Shown here in pieces: positions 50,087 to 57,946 of a stretch of 64,000 nt of DNA (position 1 is the stretch's first letter; each line of letters opens with the position of its first letter). The translations under genes and the position numbers were made by a program. Source of the stretch: Acidobacteriota bacterium (GTDB taxonomy: Bacteria > Acidobacteriota > Terriglobia > Acidiferrales > UBA7541); contig DAHUXN010000064.1 in assembly GCA_027307115.1 (NCBI GenBank), forward strand, positions 26,441-90,440, written 5' to 3'. The notes beneath the pieces were generated by a model that saw nothing but the letters and a program-made list of their open reading frames with translations, made no database searches and had not been told where the DNA came from.

Positions 50087-50545
50087 ATGCGAATCAGCGC
50101 GAAAGGCGAGTATGCGGCGAAAGCCGTTCTTTACCTGAGCTTAAAATATCCGAAGGTAGTGACCATCCACGAAATCGCCGAAAATCATAAGATACCGCTA
50201 AAATACCTGGAGCAAATTCTGCTGGTCCTTAAACGCGCGGGCGTGCTCGAGAGCCATCGCGGCGTCCGAGGCGGCTACACTCTGGGGCGAGGCCCTGACC
50301 AGATTTCGATTGGCGAAGTCCTGCGGGCAGTCGACGGGAAATTCTCGCGATCAAGTTGCGTGGAAGTCGACTTGCAGCGCCATCACTCCTGCCCCGAAGA
50401 GAATTCCTGCGGTTTGAAACAACTGTGGCAAGACGTGCAGGTGGCGGTGGAGAAAATTCTTTTCGAGACCACGTTTGACGAACTGCGAAGGCGCACGCTT
50501 GCAGGCATCGCGCGCGAGGGCAATTACGTCGCGTTCGAAGTTTAG
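50087..50545 (+). CDS. Rrf2-family transcriptional regulator
   Basis: 152 residues from the ATG at 50087; the frame extends upstream to 49979 without support. Winged helix: MRISAKGEYAAKAVLYLSL ... IHEIAENHKIPLKYLEQILLVLKRAGVLESHRGVRGGYTLGR. Cysteines in SSCVEVD and HHSCPEENSC could hold a cluster, though the first spacing (ten residues) differs from IscR. Candidates are a CymR-type or redox-type role. It is divergent from the CuA cupredoxin gene and 10 bases upstream of the DUF2071 gene. Confidence 0.87.
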   Translation: MRISAKGEYAAKAVLYLSLKYPKVVTIHEIAENHKIPLKYLEQILLVLKRAGVLESHRGVRGGYTLGRGPDQISIGEVLRAVDGKFSRSSCVEVDLQRHHSCPEENSCGLKQLWQDVQVAVEKILFETTFDELRRRTLAGIAREGNYVAFEV

Positions 50546-50555
50546 CCATTCCAGC

Positions 50556-51311
50556 ATGGAAACGGCCACCGGAGGTAAAGAATCTCGGTTCCCTTCAAGG
50601 CGAGTTTTTCTTTCCGCCGAGTGGCGGAATTTGGTGATGTTGAATTACGAGGTTGATGCGGACATTTTGAGGAGGCGAGTTCCGCACGGCACGGAAGTGG
50701 ATTCCTTTCGGGGAAAGACTTTCGTGAGCCTAGTTGCATTCGAATTCCTGCACACTAAGCTCCTTGGCGTTCTTCCTGTCCCGTTTCTCACTGACTTCCA
50801 GGAAGTAAATCTTCGCTTCTATGTGCGGCGTCGCGAGGGAAACGAAGTTCGGCGCGGAGTGGTTTTCATTCGCGAGGTCGTTCCGAAGCGCGGCGTAGCG
50901 CATGTGGCCCGGCTTATGTATGGAGAAAACTACTGTTGCCGCCCGATGCGCCATAATATCAGCGCAAATGGGGCGCGCAGAACGGCTGAATATCAATGGA
51001 AGCTTGATGGCAACTGGTGCACGTTGCATGCAGAATCTGCAGGCGATGCTGCGATGCCAAAAGAAGATAGTCTTGAAGAGTTCGTCACGGAACATTACTG
51101 GGGTTACGTTTCGCGCCCGAGTGGTTGCCTGGAATACCGCGTGTCTCACGAACCCTGGCGAGTATGGGTATGCACTACGGTAAGCTTTGAAGGCAATAGC
51201 GACACGCTCTACGGACCTGAATTGGGCGGCATTCTGCGTCGCCCGCCAAGTTCTGCGTTCATCGCGGAGGGTTCACCGGTCCTAGTTTTCGCTGGCAGGC
51301 GTATTCCGTGA
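50556..51311 (+). CDS. DUF2071 (YqjF-like) family protein
   Basis: About 251 residues from the ATG at 50556 (no clear ribosome site). It has the YqjF/DUF2071 pattern: FLSAEWRNLVMLNYEVDADILRRRVP, FVSLVAFEF, FQEVNLRFYVRR and GVVFIREVVPK. Members have an acetoacetate-decarboxylase-like beta fold but no proven function. Its stop overlaps the DUF393 start (GTGA), and such DUF2071/DUF393 neighbours suggest a joint redox role. Confidence 0.82.
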   Translation: METATGGKESRFPSRRVFLSAEWRNLVMLNYEVDADILRRRVPHGTEVDSFRGKTFVSLVAFEFLHTKLLGVLPVPFLTDFQEVNLRFYVRRREGNEVRRGVVFIREVVPKRGVAHVARLMYGENYCCRPMRHNISANGARRTAEYQWKLDGNWCTLHAESAGDAAMPKEDSLEEFVTEHYWGYVSRPSGCLEYRVSHEPWRVWVCTTVSFEGNSDTLYGPELGGILRRPPSSAFIAEGSPVLVFAGRRIP

Positions 51312-51709
51312 CGGATTCGCGGCAAGTGCAGACTAGAGCCGCCCCGTCAGCCGGCTGGATTCTTTACGACGGCGGGTGTGGCTTCTGTTTCCGGTGGGTT
51401 CATTTTTGGCAAGATGTGGTCGAACGGCGCGGATTCGCTCTGAAGGACCTGCAAACTGCAGCCGCTGACGGAACCCTACGAACGCCATCGGAGAGCCTGC
51501 TCGACGACATCCGGGTGTTAACCTCTGGCGGCGAAGTAAAATCCGGGGCGGACGCGTACCTGTATGTCACGCGTCGAATCTGGTGGGCATGGCCATTTTA
51601 CGCGGTATTCAGTTTGCCCGGATTCAATTGGGCGTTATGGCGTGGCTATCGCTGGTTTAACCGCAATCGATATCGCATTTCCCGTTACTGCGAAATACCC
51701 AAAAGGTAG
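51308..51709 (+). CDS. DCC-motif thiol-disulfide oxidoreductase-like protein (DUF393)
   Basis: 133 residues from a GTG overlapping the previous stop. The DUF393/YuxK family motif YDGGCGFC (D-x2-C-x2-C) is at residues 20-27, followed by HFWQDVVERRGFALKDLQ and a hydrophobic helix WWAWPFYAVFSLPG. Thioredoxin-like fold, presumed redox activity. It is translated together with the DUF2071 protein. Confidence 0.85.
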   Translation: MTDSRQVQTRAAPSAGWILYDGGCGFCFRWVHFWQDVVERRGFALKDLQTAAADGTLRTPSESLLDDIRVLTSGGEVKSGADAYLYVTRRIWWAWPFYAVFSLPGFNWALWRGYRWFNRNRYRISRYCEIPKR

Positions 51710-51728
51710 AAACGATCCACAAAGAAAA

Positions 51729-51750
51729 CGGCGAGCTGCGAAGCTCGCCG
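51729..51750 (-). terminator. Intrinsic terminator of the ferredoxin gene
   Basis: A perfect 9-bp stem CGGCGAGCT/AGCTCGCCG (51729-51737 with 51742-51750) around a four-base loop. On the minus strand it is followed by TTTTCTTT. It lies 48 bases after the ferredoxin stop, and its plus-strand side is only 20 bases from the DUF393 stop, so it may also act on that gene. Confidence 0.8.
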
Positions 51751-51798
51751 CGTCCATGTTTCAATCGCTTGAGGTTCAACCCCCCGGGCAAAGAAAAT

Positions 51799-52074
51799 CT
51801 ACGCTGTGGCCTTTTTCTTCTTGAACCAGTCGGCGTTGATAGCCGTGTAGCCGGACCATTTCTCCGGCAAGTCCTCGAGGGCGAAAATTGCCGTCACGGG
51901 GCACACGGGAACGCAAGCGCCGCAATCGATACATTCCTCGGGATTGATATAGAGCTGCTTTTCGCTCTCGAAATCCGATTCATCCTTGCGCGGGTGGATG
52001 CAATCCACCGGGCAAACATCGACGCACGCCGAGTCTTTGGTTCCGATGCAGGGCTCCGCAATTACATAGGCCAT
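51799..52074 (-). CDS. fdxA: Bacterial-type 7Fe/8Fe ferredoxin
   Basis: A 91-residue ferredoxin with two clusters. The first cysteine set is PCIGTKDSACVDVCPVDCIH (C-x7-C-x3-C, i.e. FdxA-like), the second CIDCGACVPVCPVTAI (4Fe-4S). The C-terminal extension FALEDLPEKWSGYTAINADWF is that of Azotobacter/Mycobacterium-type FdxA. Electron carrier in the cytoplasm; partner unknown. It is monocistronic with its own terminator. Confidence 0.93.
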   Translation of the reverse strand: MAYVIAEPCIGTKDSACVDVCPVDCIHPRKDESDFESEKQLYINPEECIDCGACVPVCPVTAIFALEDLPEKWSGYTAINADWFKKKKATA

Positions 52075-52347
52075 TTAGTTCTCTCCGAAAACCACCAAAA
52101 ATAGCGCCCCCAATTAATCCTAATATCAATGTTGAAGCGTCCGGCGAAGAAAAACAAGCATTTTATATCATCAAAAAAAAGAGCGTACAAGCCCGTGGAC
52201 GGTACGCCTGGCACCCATTCCGTGGGCGGAGAAATCGGGAACCGGAACAAGGCTGGGCCATACGTAATGGAAGCGGCGAGACAAAATCACGAGTGCGGAA
52301 CGCTAGCCGCGCTCGCGTGCATGCGACGTACCTGCCAGAAAGCACGC

Positions 52348-53400
52348 TTACTGCGGATTCGAATCGACGAGCTTCCAGGTTACATCCGGATCATACTCGG
52401 TGATGGCGGCGGCAATTTTGTCAGTGTCGGCACCGAGGTTCTTCTCGTACACGCGGCCCTGCTGATTGACGATGAAGGTCATCACGCCGGAATTGCCCCA
52501 TTTATCGGGATAAGCGATCAGGGCGTAGCCTGCGATCATATTGCCGTTGATGATGTAATTATATTCTCCGCCGGGAGCATGCGGCCCCTGGCTCGTGAGG
52601 ATTTTGAAGTAGTATCCGTGGTAGGGACGACGGCCTCCGGAAGAATTGCCGCCGCCGGCGTCGTTCTGCGCAGCCGCGTTCTGGGAGCCGTAACCTTCCG
52701 CGCGAGCTTCGGCGACGAGAGAGCCAAGCGGGCTTGGAGCTTCATCGGGAGCCGTTTCCCAGTACAGGCCGTCGTGCTGACCCGGCGTGCTGATGAACCG
52801 AGGCGCATAGGCGGCGACGCCATCGTGACCCCAGTCTGCGTGCGTGAAATATTCCCACTGCGCGACGACGTAGGCGCGACAAGTGGTGATTGCGGACAGC
52901 TCGTTCTCTCCGATTCTGCGATCCAAAATTTCCTGCGAGCCTGCCTTCGTGTCGAAAACCCACTGTTCGCCCTGTTTCACGATGGGCACAGGAAACGGCC
53001 AATTATTCTGGCCGATGGTAAGCGTGTACTTCGAATCGCTCTGTTGTTTGAGCTGGGCAGACTGCTGAACGCCCTTGGAAAAATCGTCCAGATCCTTTGC
53101 ATCCTCGACCGGATCGCCGGAAAGTAATTGCTGAGCGGCGGGGCCAAAGATTTTGTCCAGCGCGGCGTGATCTTTCGCTTGGGCGGCCTGCACAAGCGCC
53201 TGCATCGCCAGCTGTGGCGAAGAAAACGTTTCCTGGGTGGTATCCTGGGCGTGGAGAATCGCCAGATTCCCGAAGACGAAGACTGCGACCAAGACAGTCA
53301 AGAAAACGAGGGCCGAAGGAATCATTACGCGACCTGAGATTTGTCTGGCTCGATTTTGCATAAGAGTGCGCCCTTTCTTTTGCGATTTTGTACGGCTCAT
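52348..53400 (-). CDS. DUF2950 secreted protein
   Basis: 350 residues. An N-terminal hydrophobic segment (residues 27-48, PSALVFLTVLVAVFVFGNLA) exports or anchors it. The body has the DUF2950 layout: FSSPQLAMQALVQAAQAKD, WPFPVPIVKQGEQWVFDTKAG, YVVAQWEYFTHADWGHDGVAAYA, then Gly/Asn-rich linker and YHGYYFKILTSQGP. The family is almost always encoded beside DUF3300, as here, with a four-base ATGA overlap. Function unknown; cell-envelope role presumed. Confidence 0.88.
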   Translation of the reverse strand: MSRTKSQKKGRTLMQNRARQISGRVMIPSALVFLTVLVAVFVFGNLAILHAQDTTQETFSSPQLAMQALVQAAQAKDHAALDKIFGPAAQQLLSGDPVEDAKDLDDFSKGVQQSAQLKQQSDSKYTLTIGQNNWPFPVPIVKQGEQWVFDTKAGSQEILDRRIGENELSAITTCRAYVVAQWEYFTHADWGHDGVAAYAPRFISTPGQHDGLYWETAPDEAPSPLGSLVAEARAEGYGSQNAAAQNDAGGGNSSGGRRPYHGYYFKILTSQGPHAPGGEYNYIINGNMIAGYALIAYPDKWGNSGVMTFIVNQQGRVYEKNLGADTDKIAAAITEYDPDVTWKLVDSNPQ

Positions 53401-54899
53401 TGGGGTTTCCCTGGACGGTTTGGCTTTGACTTGTTGGGTTGACCGCGGCTGGGCTCTGGCCGTGGAGGCGCAGGCCTGTTCATCTGCTGACGACTCTGCT
53501 CCCCGCGCTGACTTGCGGCTCGCGGGGTAAAATTACCTTCGGTGCGACCGAAGGCGTGCGGACCCTGGGGCGGCGTTGGCATTGGCTGCACCTGTTGCGG
53601 CGTCACTTGGCGAAACGTTTGGGGCGGCGTGGTACGGACAGGCTGCTGAGATGGCCGGACGGGCTGCGGCGGCGTTACCTGTTCTGTCTGCCGATTCGGC
53701 TGTTGCTGCTCCGGAATACGAACCTCTCTGGGCGGTGCCTGCTGCGGGATCACCTGTTGCTGCGGGGTCTGGCGCCCGCGGAATTGGTTAAGCCGAGGAT
53801 TGCTGGTATCGATATTGCGATTGATGACGCGATTGTCGACCGGCGTAGCACGGTAGCCGGGACCGGTGATGTTCGGCCGATTGTTTTGATTGCTCTGATA
53901 AGTTTGCCGGTTCTGATTGCGATCATTTCCTGTGTTCTGGTTGCCGCGATTGTTCTGGTAAGGAACGTTTCTGTTTCGCGCGGTGTTGTCGAAATTGACG
54001 TCGCGATGGACACTCGTGTAGTTGTTGACGTTGTTGATGTTCACGGTCCGATTGATGACCGTACGATTGACGGTGATATTCGTCACCCGATTATTGATGT
54101 AGACGTTGTTTTCCCGAATGTACGGGCGCGAGCGGCGTTGCCAATCGTTATCACCGCGCCATCCCGTGTAGTAGACGCGATGCCTCTGCCAGTCGGTGTC
54201 ACGGTTGAGCCATACGCCAATCGTGAAACCCACACCAAAGGAAATAGCTGCACCGAAAAAGCCTCCGAGGTAAGGGCGGCGGTAGTAAACAATTGTGGGA
54301 TCGTATGTGGGCACGTATATATATTGAGGATTTGCGGGCCAAATCTGAATGATGTCGTCTCGATCGACGATCTGCCACTGTGAATTGCTGACAAGATTGC
54401 CTTGCGAGTAGGCCATGGAGCGCAAGCGCTGGATTGATTCCATGACATCGGTCGATTGGTTGACGTAGGCCTGGCCGACGGCAGTGGTCCAGTCGAGCCT
54501 CTCGTCCATCATGTCGAGGACTTCGGGATAGTGCGCGACGGCCTTAACGCTGATGTCCCACGGTTGATCGTCAATGTCTTCCTGGCCATTGGCACGCACC
54601 CAGCGGTCTGCGTCGTCGATTTGATCGACGAATGTAGCGGCGGGCAAAACCTGCGCGAGCAATGGGTCTGGGTAGAGTGCGATGGGAGCCAGCAGATTGT
54701 CGAGCTGCTCGGGAGAATATGGCACGTAGGGTGCGTAGTCATCCTGATCCTGTTGGTCTTGCTGGTATTGCTGATCCTGCTGGTCCTGCCATGAAGTGAC
54801 AGCCTTCGGAGCATTCACATTGACTGGACTGGCTGCGTAAGCGGACAGCGGAATGTACATAAGAGAAAGCGCGAGCGTGACGGCCAGAATTTTTCGCAT
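53397..54899 (-). CDS. DUF3300 secreted protein with Asn/Gln-rich tail
   Basis: 500 residues with a signal peptide (ILAVTLALSLMYIPLSAYA). The DUF3300 domain (residues 60-240) contains YSPEQLDNLLAPIALYPDPLLAQVLPAAT and RLDWTTAVGQAYVNQ. Then come a basic Asn-rich stretch with repeated NRN/NNV and a C-terminal half rich in Q, P and R. The tail is low complexity and probably disordered. It is the first gene of the DUF3300/DUF2950 operon, with AAGGAG upstream. Function unknown. Confidence 0.88.
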   Translation of the reverse strand: MRKILAVTLALSLMYIPLSAYAASPVNVNAPKAVTSWQDQQDQQYQQDQQDQDDYAPYVPYSPEQLDNLLAPIALYPDPLLAQVLPAATFVDQIDDADRWVRANGQEDIDDQPWDISVKAVAHYPEVLDMMDERLDWTTAVGQAYVNQSTDVMESIQRLRSMAYSQGNLVSNSQWQIVDRDDIIQIWPANPQYIYVPTYDPTIVYYRRPYLGGFFGAAISFGVGFTIGVWLNRDTDWQRHRVYYTGWRGDNDWQRRSRPYIRENNVYINNRVTNITVNRTVINRTVNINNVNNYTSVHRDVNFDNTARNRNVPYQNNRGNQNTGNDRNQNRQTYQSNQNNRPNITGPGYRATPVDNRVINRNIDTSNPRLNQFRGRQTPQQQVIPQQAPPREVRIPEQQQPNRQTEQVTPPQPVRPSQQPVRTTPPQTFRQVTPQQVQPMPTPPQGPHAFGRTEGNFTPRAASQRGEQSRQQMNRPAPPRPEPSRGQPNKSKPNRPGKPQ

Positions 54900-55143
54900 G
54901 ACTACAATTCTCCTTGTGGTCTTTCGATATGACTCGTGTTGGACGCGATTATCAGCATCGTATGGCTTGTGGCAGGGTCGGAGCCGATTGTCACATCATG
55001 GCCGAGTGAAGAAGGGTGGATTTTCATTATATCAATCTTCGGCTACAGTGGATAGAGCTGGGGAGCTAAGATATGCTGAAGACGGTCGACCTCTGTTTTG
55101 TGACCAAAACAGCACATTGAAGCGAGCGAGGCGCCCAGATAGA

Positions 55144-55806
55144 ATGAACTGCATGACCACCAATCAAACGATAGCGCTTAAACGAAAAGCCTGTGCAGCA
55201 GCGGTGATTTTGTGTCTTGGATGCGCGTGTTTTGGATCGGCACTCGCGACGCCGCGTCCGGATCGAACTGCAGCACAACCTGCACAGAAAGCAAGACCCG
55301 CAACAACAAAAATCGGCGCTGCGAAGTCCGCTTCAAAGCAAAGCGACGAACTTCCGTTGATCGATTTAGCGGGTTATCAGAGACTGCTGGCGAAATATAA
55401 GGGCAAGCCGTTGGTGGTGAATTTCTGGGCGACGTGGTGCGAGCCATGCAGAGCGGAATATCCGATGCTGGTGGGGTTGGCGAAAAAATATGAGCCCCAG
55501 GGAGTGGTTTTTCTTGGTGTGAGTTACGACGCGGACGCAGATCTGAACGTCGTTGGTCACTTTCTGGCGATGTACCGGCCCGATTTCCCCAATTACCGGC
55601 AGAAGCCGGGAATCGATGTCGACGCATTCAATCACGGGGTTGATCCGGTGTGGAACGGCGCGATTCCCTCGACAATTTTCTACAAGCCGAATGGAGAATT
55701 TGACGCGCAATTTTTTGGGACGAGGCCGCGCGCGGAATTCGAGAAGGAGATTCAAAGTTTAACCGCAAATCCGTTCGCGCCAAAATCTGGAACACCTGGC
55801 AAGTAA
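55144..55806 (+). CDS. TlpA/ResA-like thioredoxin-fold protein (exported)
   Basis: About 220 residues from the ATG at 55144 (a second ATG at 55153). A signal-type hydrophobic segment (AAAVILCLGCACFGSALA) contains cysteines that could mark a lipoprotein. The thioredoxin domain (from residue 68) has VVNFWATWCEPCRAEYPML with the WCEPC redox site and VFLGVSYDADAD, then IPSTIFYKPNG with the cis-Pro. It probably reduces periplasmic disulfides, e.g. in cytochrome maturation. The frame opens at 54853, well upstream. Confidence 0.87.
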   Translation: MNCMTTNQTIALKRKACAAAVILCLGCACFGSALATPRPDRTAAQPAQKARPATTKIGAAKSASKQSDELPLIDLAGYQRLLAKYKGKPLVVNFWATWCEPCRAEYPMLVGLAKKYEPQGVVFLGVSYDADADLNVVGHFLAMYRPDFPNYRQKPGIDVDAFNHGVDPVWNGAIPSTIFYKPNGEFDAQFFGTRPRAEFEKEIQSLTANPFAPKSGTPGK

Positions 55807-55855
55807 GAACTTCATTCATACTTCGACTCTTGGACACAAACATGTGGAGGAGATC

Positions 55856-56569
55856 GTGCTGGAAACTCACGGGAACAAACTGACCTGGCTGGGGCATGCT
55901 ACGTTCAAAATCACGACGCCAAGCGGGAAAGTGATTGTGGTGGACCCGTGGGTCGATGGGAATCCAGTGTGTCCGAAAGTAGCCAAGAAGCTGACACGCG
56001 TGGATACGGTGCTGATCACCCACGGGCACGGCGACCACATCGGCGACGCGGTGAAAATCGCCAAGCAATTCAAGCCGCAGGTGATCTCGATTTACGAGAC
56101 GAGTTTGTGGCTGGCATCGAAGGGCGTCAAGAACACGACAGGAATGGGCAAGGGCGGGACGATTAAAGCCGGTGAAATCGAAGTGACGATGGTGAACGCA
56201 CTGCATTCCAACGGAATTGAAGACGGGAAGAAGATGGTTTACGGGGGCGAGCCATGCGGATATATCGTTCGACTGCCCGGAGGGCTGCGGATTTATCACG
56301 CGGGCGATACGGCCGTTTTTGGCGACATGAAGTTGATCGCCGAATTGTACGAGCCCGAAGTAGCGATGTTACCGATCGGCGACTATTACACAATGGGCCC
56401 GCGCGAAGCCGCAATGGCCATTCGTTTGCTAAACGTAAAGCACGTCGTGCCGATGCATTATGGAACGTTTCCCGTGCTCACCGGAACGCCGGAAGAACTC
56501 AAGAAACTGACGCGAGATATTTCAGGGCTTGAGATTCATGCGTTGAAGCCAGGGGAAAGCATCGGCTGA
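55856..56569 (+). CDS. UPF0173 metal-dependent hydrolase (metallo-beta-lactamase fold)
   Basis: 237 residues from a GTG at 55856 with GGAGG five bases upstream (the frame opens at an earlier GTG, 55844). It has the UPF0173/YtkL pattern: LTWLGHATFKI, VVDPWVDGNP, the metal motif THGHGDHIGDAV, NALHSNGIEDG, YHAGDTAVFGDM and VVPMHYGTFPVLTG. Two-metal hydrolase, substrate unknown. It follows the TlpA gene by 49 bases and precedes the O-methyltransferase. Confidence 0.92.
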   Translation: MLETHGNKLTWLGHATFKITTPSGKVIVVDPWVDGNPVCPKVAKKLTRVDTVLITHGHGDHIGDAVKIAKQFKPQVISIYETSLWLASKGVKNTTGMGKGGTIKAGEIEVTMVNALHSNGIEDGKKMVYGGEPCGYIVRLPGGLRIYHAGDTAVFGDMKLIAELYEPEVAMLPIGDYYTMGPREAAMAIRLLNVKHVVPMHYGTFPVLTGTPEELKKLTRDISGLEIHALKPGESIG

Positions 56570-56609
56570 GGCGCGGGACTTTTGTTTGCGTCACGCGAGA
56601 GGCGGAACG

Positions 56610-57242
56610 ATGGCCGGCACAATCACGGAAGCAAATGTTGAGAAGTACATTTACGATATTCTGCCGGCGCGCGACGCCGTGCTGGCGGACATGGAGCGGC
56701 TGGCGAGGCAGCGCGATATTCCGATCATTGGGCCCGCAGTGGGCCGGATGATTTATTTACTGGCACAAATCTGTGGTGCGAAGCGGATTTTCGAAATGGG
56801 TTCCGCAATCGGGTACTCGACGATATGGCTGGCGCAGGCGGCAGGACCCCGCGCGGAGATTTATTATACGGATGGCGATCCTTCGAATGCGCGTCGGGCG
56901 AAAGAGTTTTTCGAACGGGCGGGCGTGGAGAAGAGAATCACGGCGATGACCGGTGACGCGCTAGCGTTGATCGACAGAACAAAAGGGAAATTCGATTTGA
57001 TCTTTATTGACGTGGACAAGCATCAATATCCCGCCGCCTTGCGGAAAGCGCTGCCACGATTGAAATCCGGCGGATTGCTCCTGACGGACAATACGCTGTG
57101 GTCGGGACGCGTTACGCGGCGCGCAAAAGACGCGGACACGCGCGGAGTACAAGAATTCAACAAGGCTGTCTACTCCTCGAAGGAATTATTTCCTGTGCTG
57201 ATTCCGCTGCGCGACGGCGTGACCGTATGCCGGAAGGGATGA
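56610..57242 (+). CDS. SAM-dependent O-methyltransferase (COMT/YrrM type)
   Basis: 210 residues from the ATG at 56610 (the frame opens 24 bases earlier). The class I methyltransferase domain has ICGAKRIFEMGSAIGYSTIWLA (SAM motif), YYTDGDPSNARRAKEFF, FDLIFIDVDKHQYPAAL and LLTDNTLWSGRV with the metal-site Asp/Asn residues of catechol-type O-methyltransferases. The methyl acceptor is unknown. The stop is followed by the promoter of the next cassette. Confidence 0.9.
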   Translation: MAGTITEANVEKYIYDILPARDAVLADMERLARQRDIPIIGPAVGRMIYLLAQICGAKRIFEMGSAIGYSTIWLAQAAGPRAEIYYTDGDPSNARRAKEFFERAGVEKRITAMTGDALALIDRTKGKFDLIFIDVDKHQYPAALRKALPRLKSGGLLLTDNTLWSGRVTRRAKDADTRGVQEFNKAVYSSKELFPVLIPLRDGVTVCRKG

Positions 57243-57312
57243 TCGTGCAGTCAGTATACGAAAAATTAGGATCCTTTTCCTTTGCGTGTACCCAATAGGC
57301 AATGTCCTTTGG

Positions 57313-57341
57313 TTGAACGAAACAGGCTTGCCTGTTATATT
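57313..57341 (+). promoter_or_regulatory. Promoter of the TIR-like cassette
   Basis: -35 TTGAAC (57313-57318), a 17-base spacer and -10 TATATT (57336-57341), a good sigma-70 promoter with the start expected near 57348, about 52 bases before the first gene of the cassette. The spacer is almost entirely occupied by an inverted repeat (separate entry). Confidence 0.75.
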
Positions 57342-57364
57342 CTCTTACAGACACAGTTAACTGT
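57321..57364 (+). promoter_or_regulatory. Two palindromes in the cassette promoter (candidate operators)
   Basis: AACAGGCTTGCCTGTT (57321-57336) has perfect 7-bp arms around TT and lies between -35 and -10. ACAGTTAACTGT (57353-57364) is a perfect 12-base palindrome just after the predicted transcript start. Either could bind a dimeric repressor and hold the cassette silent. Confidence 0.65.
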
Positions 57365-57399
57365 CATTTCATCTGCCACCGGGAAAAAAGCGAGGGGCC

Positions 57400-57918
57400 A
57401 TGCCTTCAAAGAAGGACCCGACCATAGCCGCACTGGAGGCCGTTCACGCGGCACTGAAGCCGCTTGATGTCGCCGACAGGCAGCGGGTTCTCTCATCGTT
57501 GTACGCGCTCTTGGAAATTCCAACCCCAGACACACAGAGAGATCGGACAAACAATCCCGGCGCTACGCCTGGTCAGCGTGTCACTTCTGGTAGACCCGTT
57601 GGCATCACCGAGCTGATTCAGCAAAAACATCCCGGCACCCATCCAGAATTTATCACCCTTTTCGCCTACTACCGCGAACGGCATCAAAATTTGCCAAATT
57701 TTTCTCGCTCCGACCTTGAGAAATATTATGCAACTAGCCATCAGGTTCCGCCCAAGAATTACACTCGTGATTTCATTAACGCAGTGAAGCGAGGTTGGAT
57801 TCACGAAGATGGGGAGAGCTCCTATATCACATCAAAAGGAATCGAAGCGGTGGAATCGGGTTTTGCAGATGGTGACAAAGCTTCAAAAAATAAGTCCGGC
57901 AAGAAAGTGGGCCGTTAG
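57400..57918 (+). CDS. Winged-helix-like protein of unknown function, partner of TIR-like gene
   Basis: 172 residues. An N-terminal helical pair (TIAALEAVHAALKPLDVADR, VLSSLYALLE) is joined by a Thr/Pro/Asn linker (residues 42-66) to a region from 67 to 155 that reads like a winged helix: ITELIQQKHPGTHPEFITLF, FSRSDLEKYYATSH, DFINAVKRGWIHEDG and YITSKGIEAVESG. The tail is lysine-rich. Such modules occur beside conflict-system effectors and could sense, bind DNA or bridge. The base composition is visibly lower in G+C than neighbouring genes. It is 28 bases upstream of the TIR-like gene. Function unknown; it may also be the repressor. Confidence 0.65.
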   Translation: MPSKKDPTIAALEAVHAALKPLDVADRQRVLSSLYALLEIPTPDTQRDRTNNPGATPGQRVTSGRPVGITELIQQKHPGTHPEFITLFAYYRERHQNLPNFSRSDLEKYYATSHQVPPKNYTRDFINAVKRGWIHEDGESSYITSKGIEAVESGFADGDKASKNKSGKKVGR

Positions 57919-57946
57919 CATCTGAACGTTCTTTTAGCCTGAGCCA

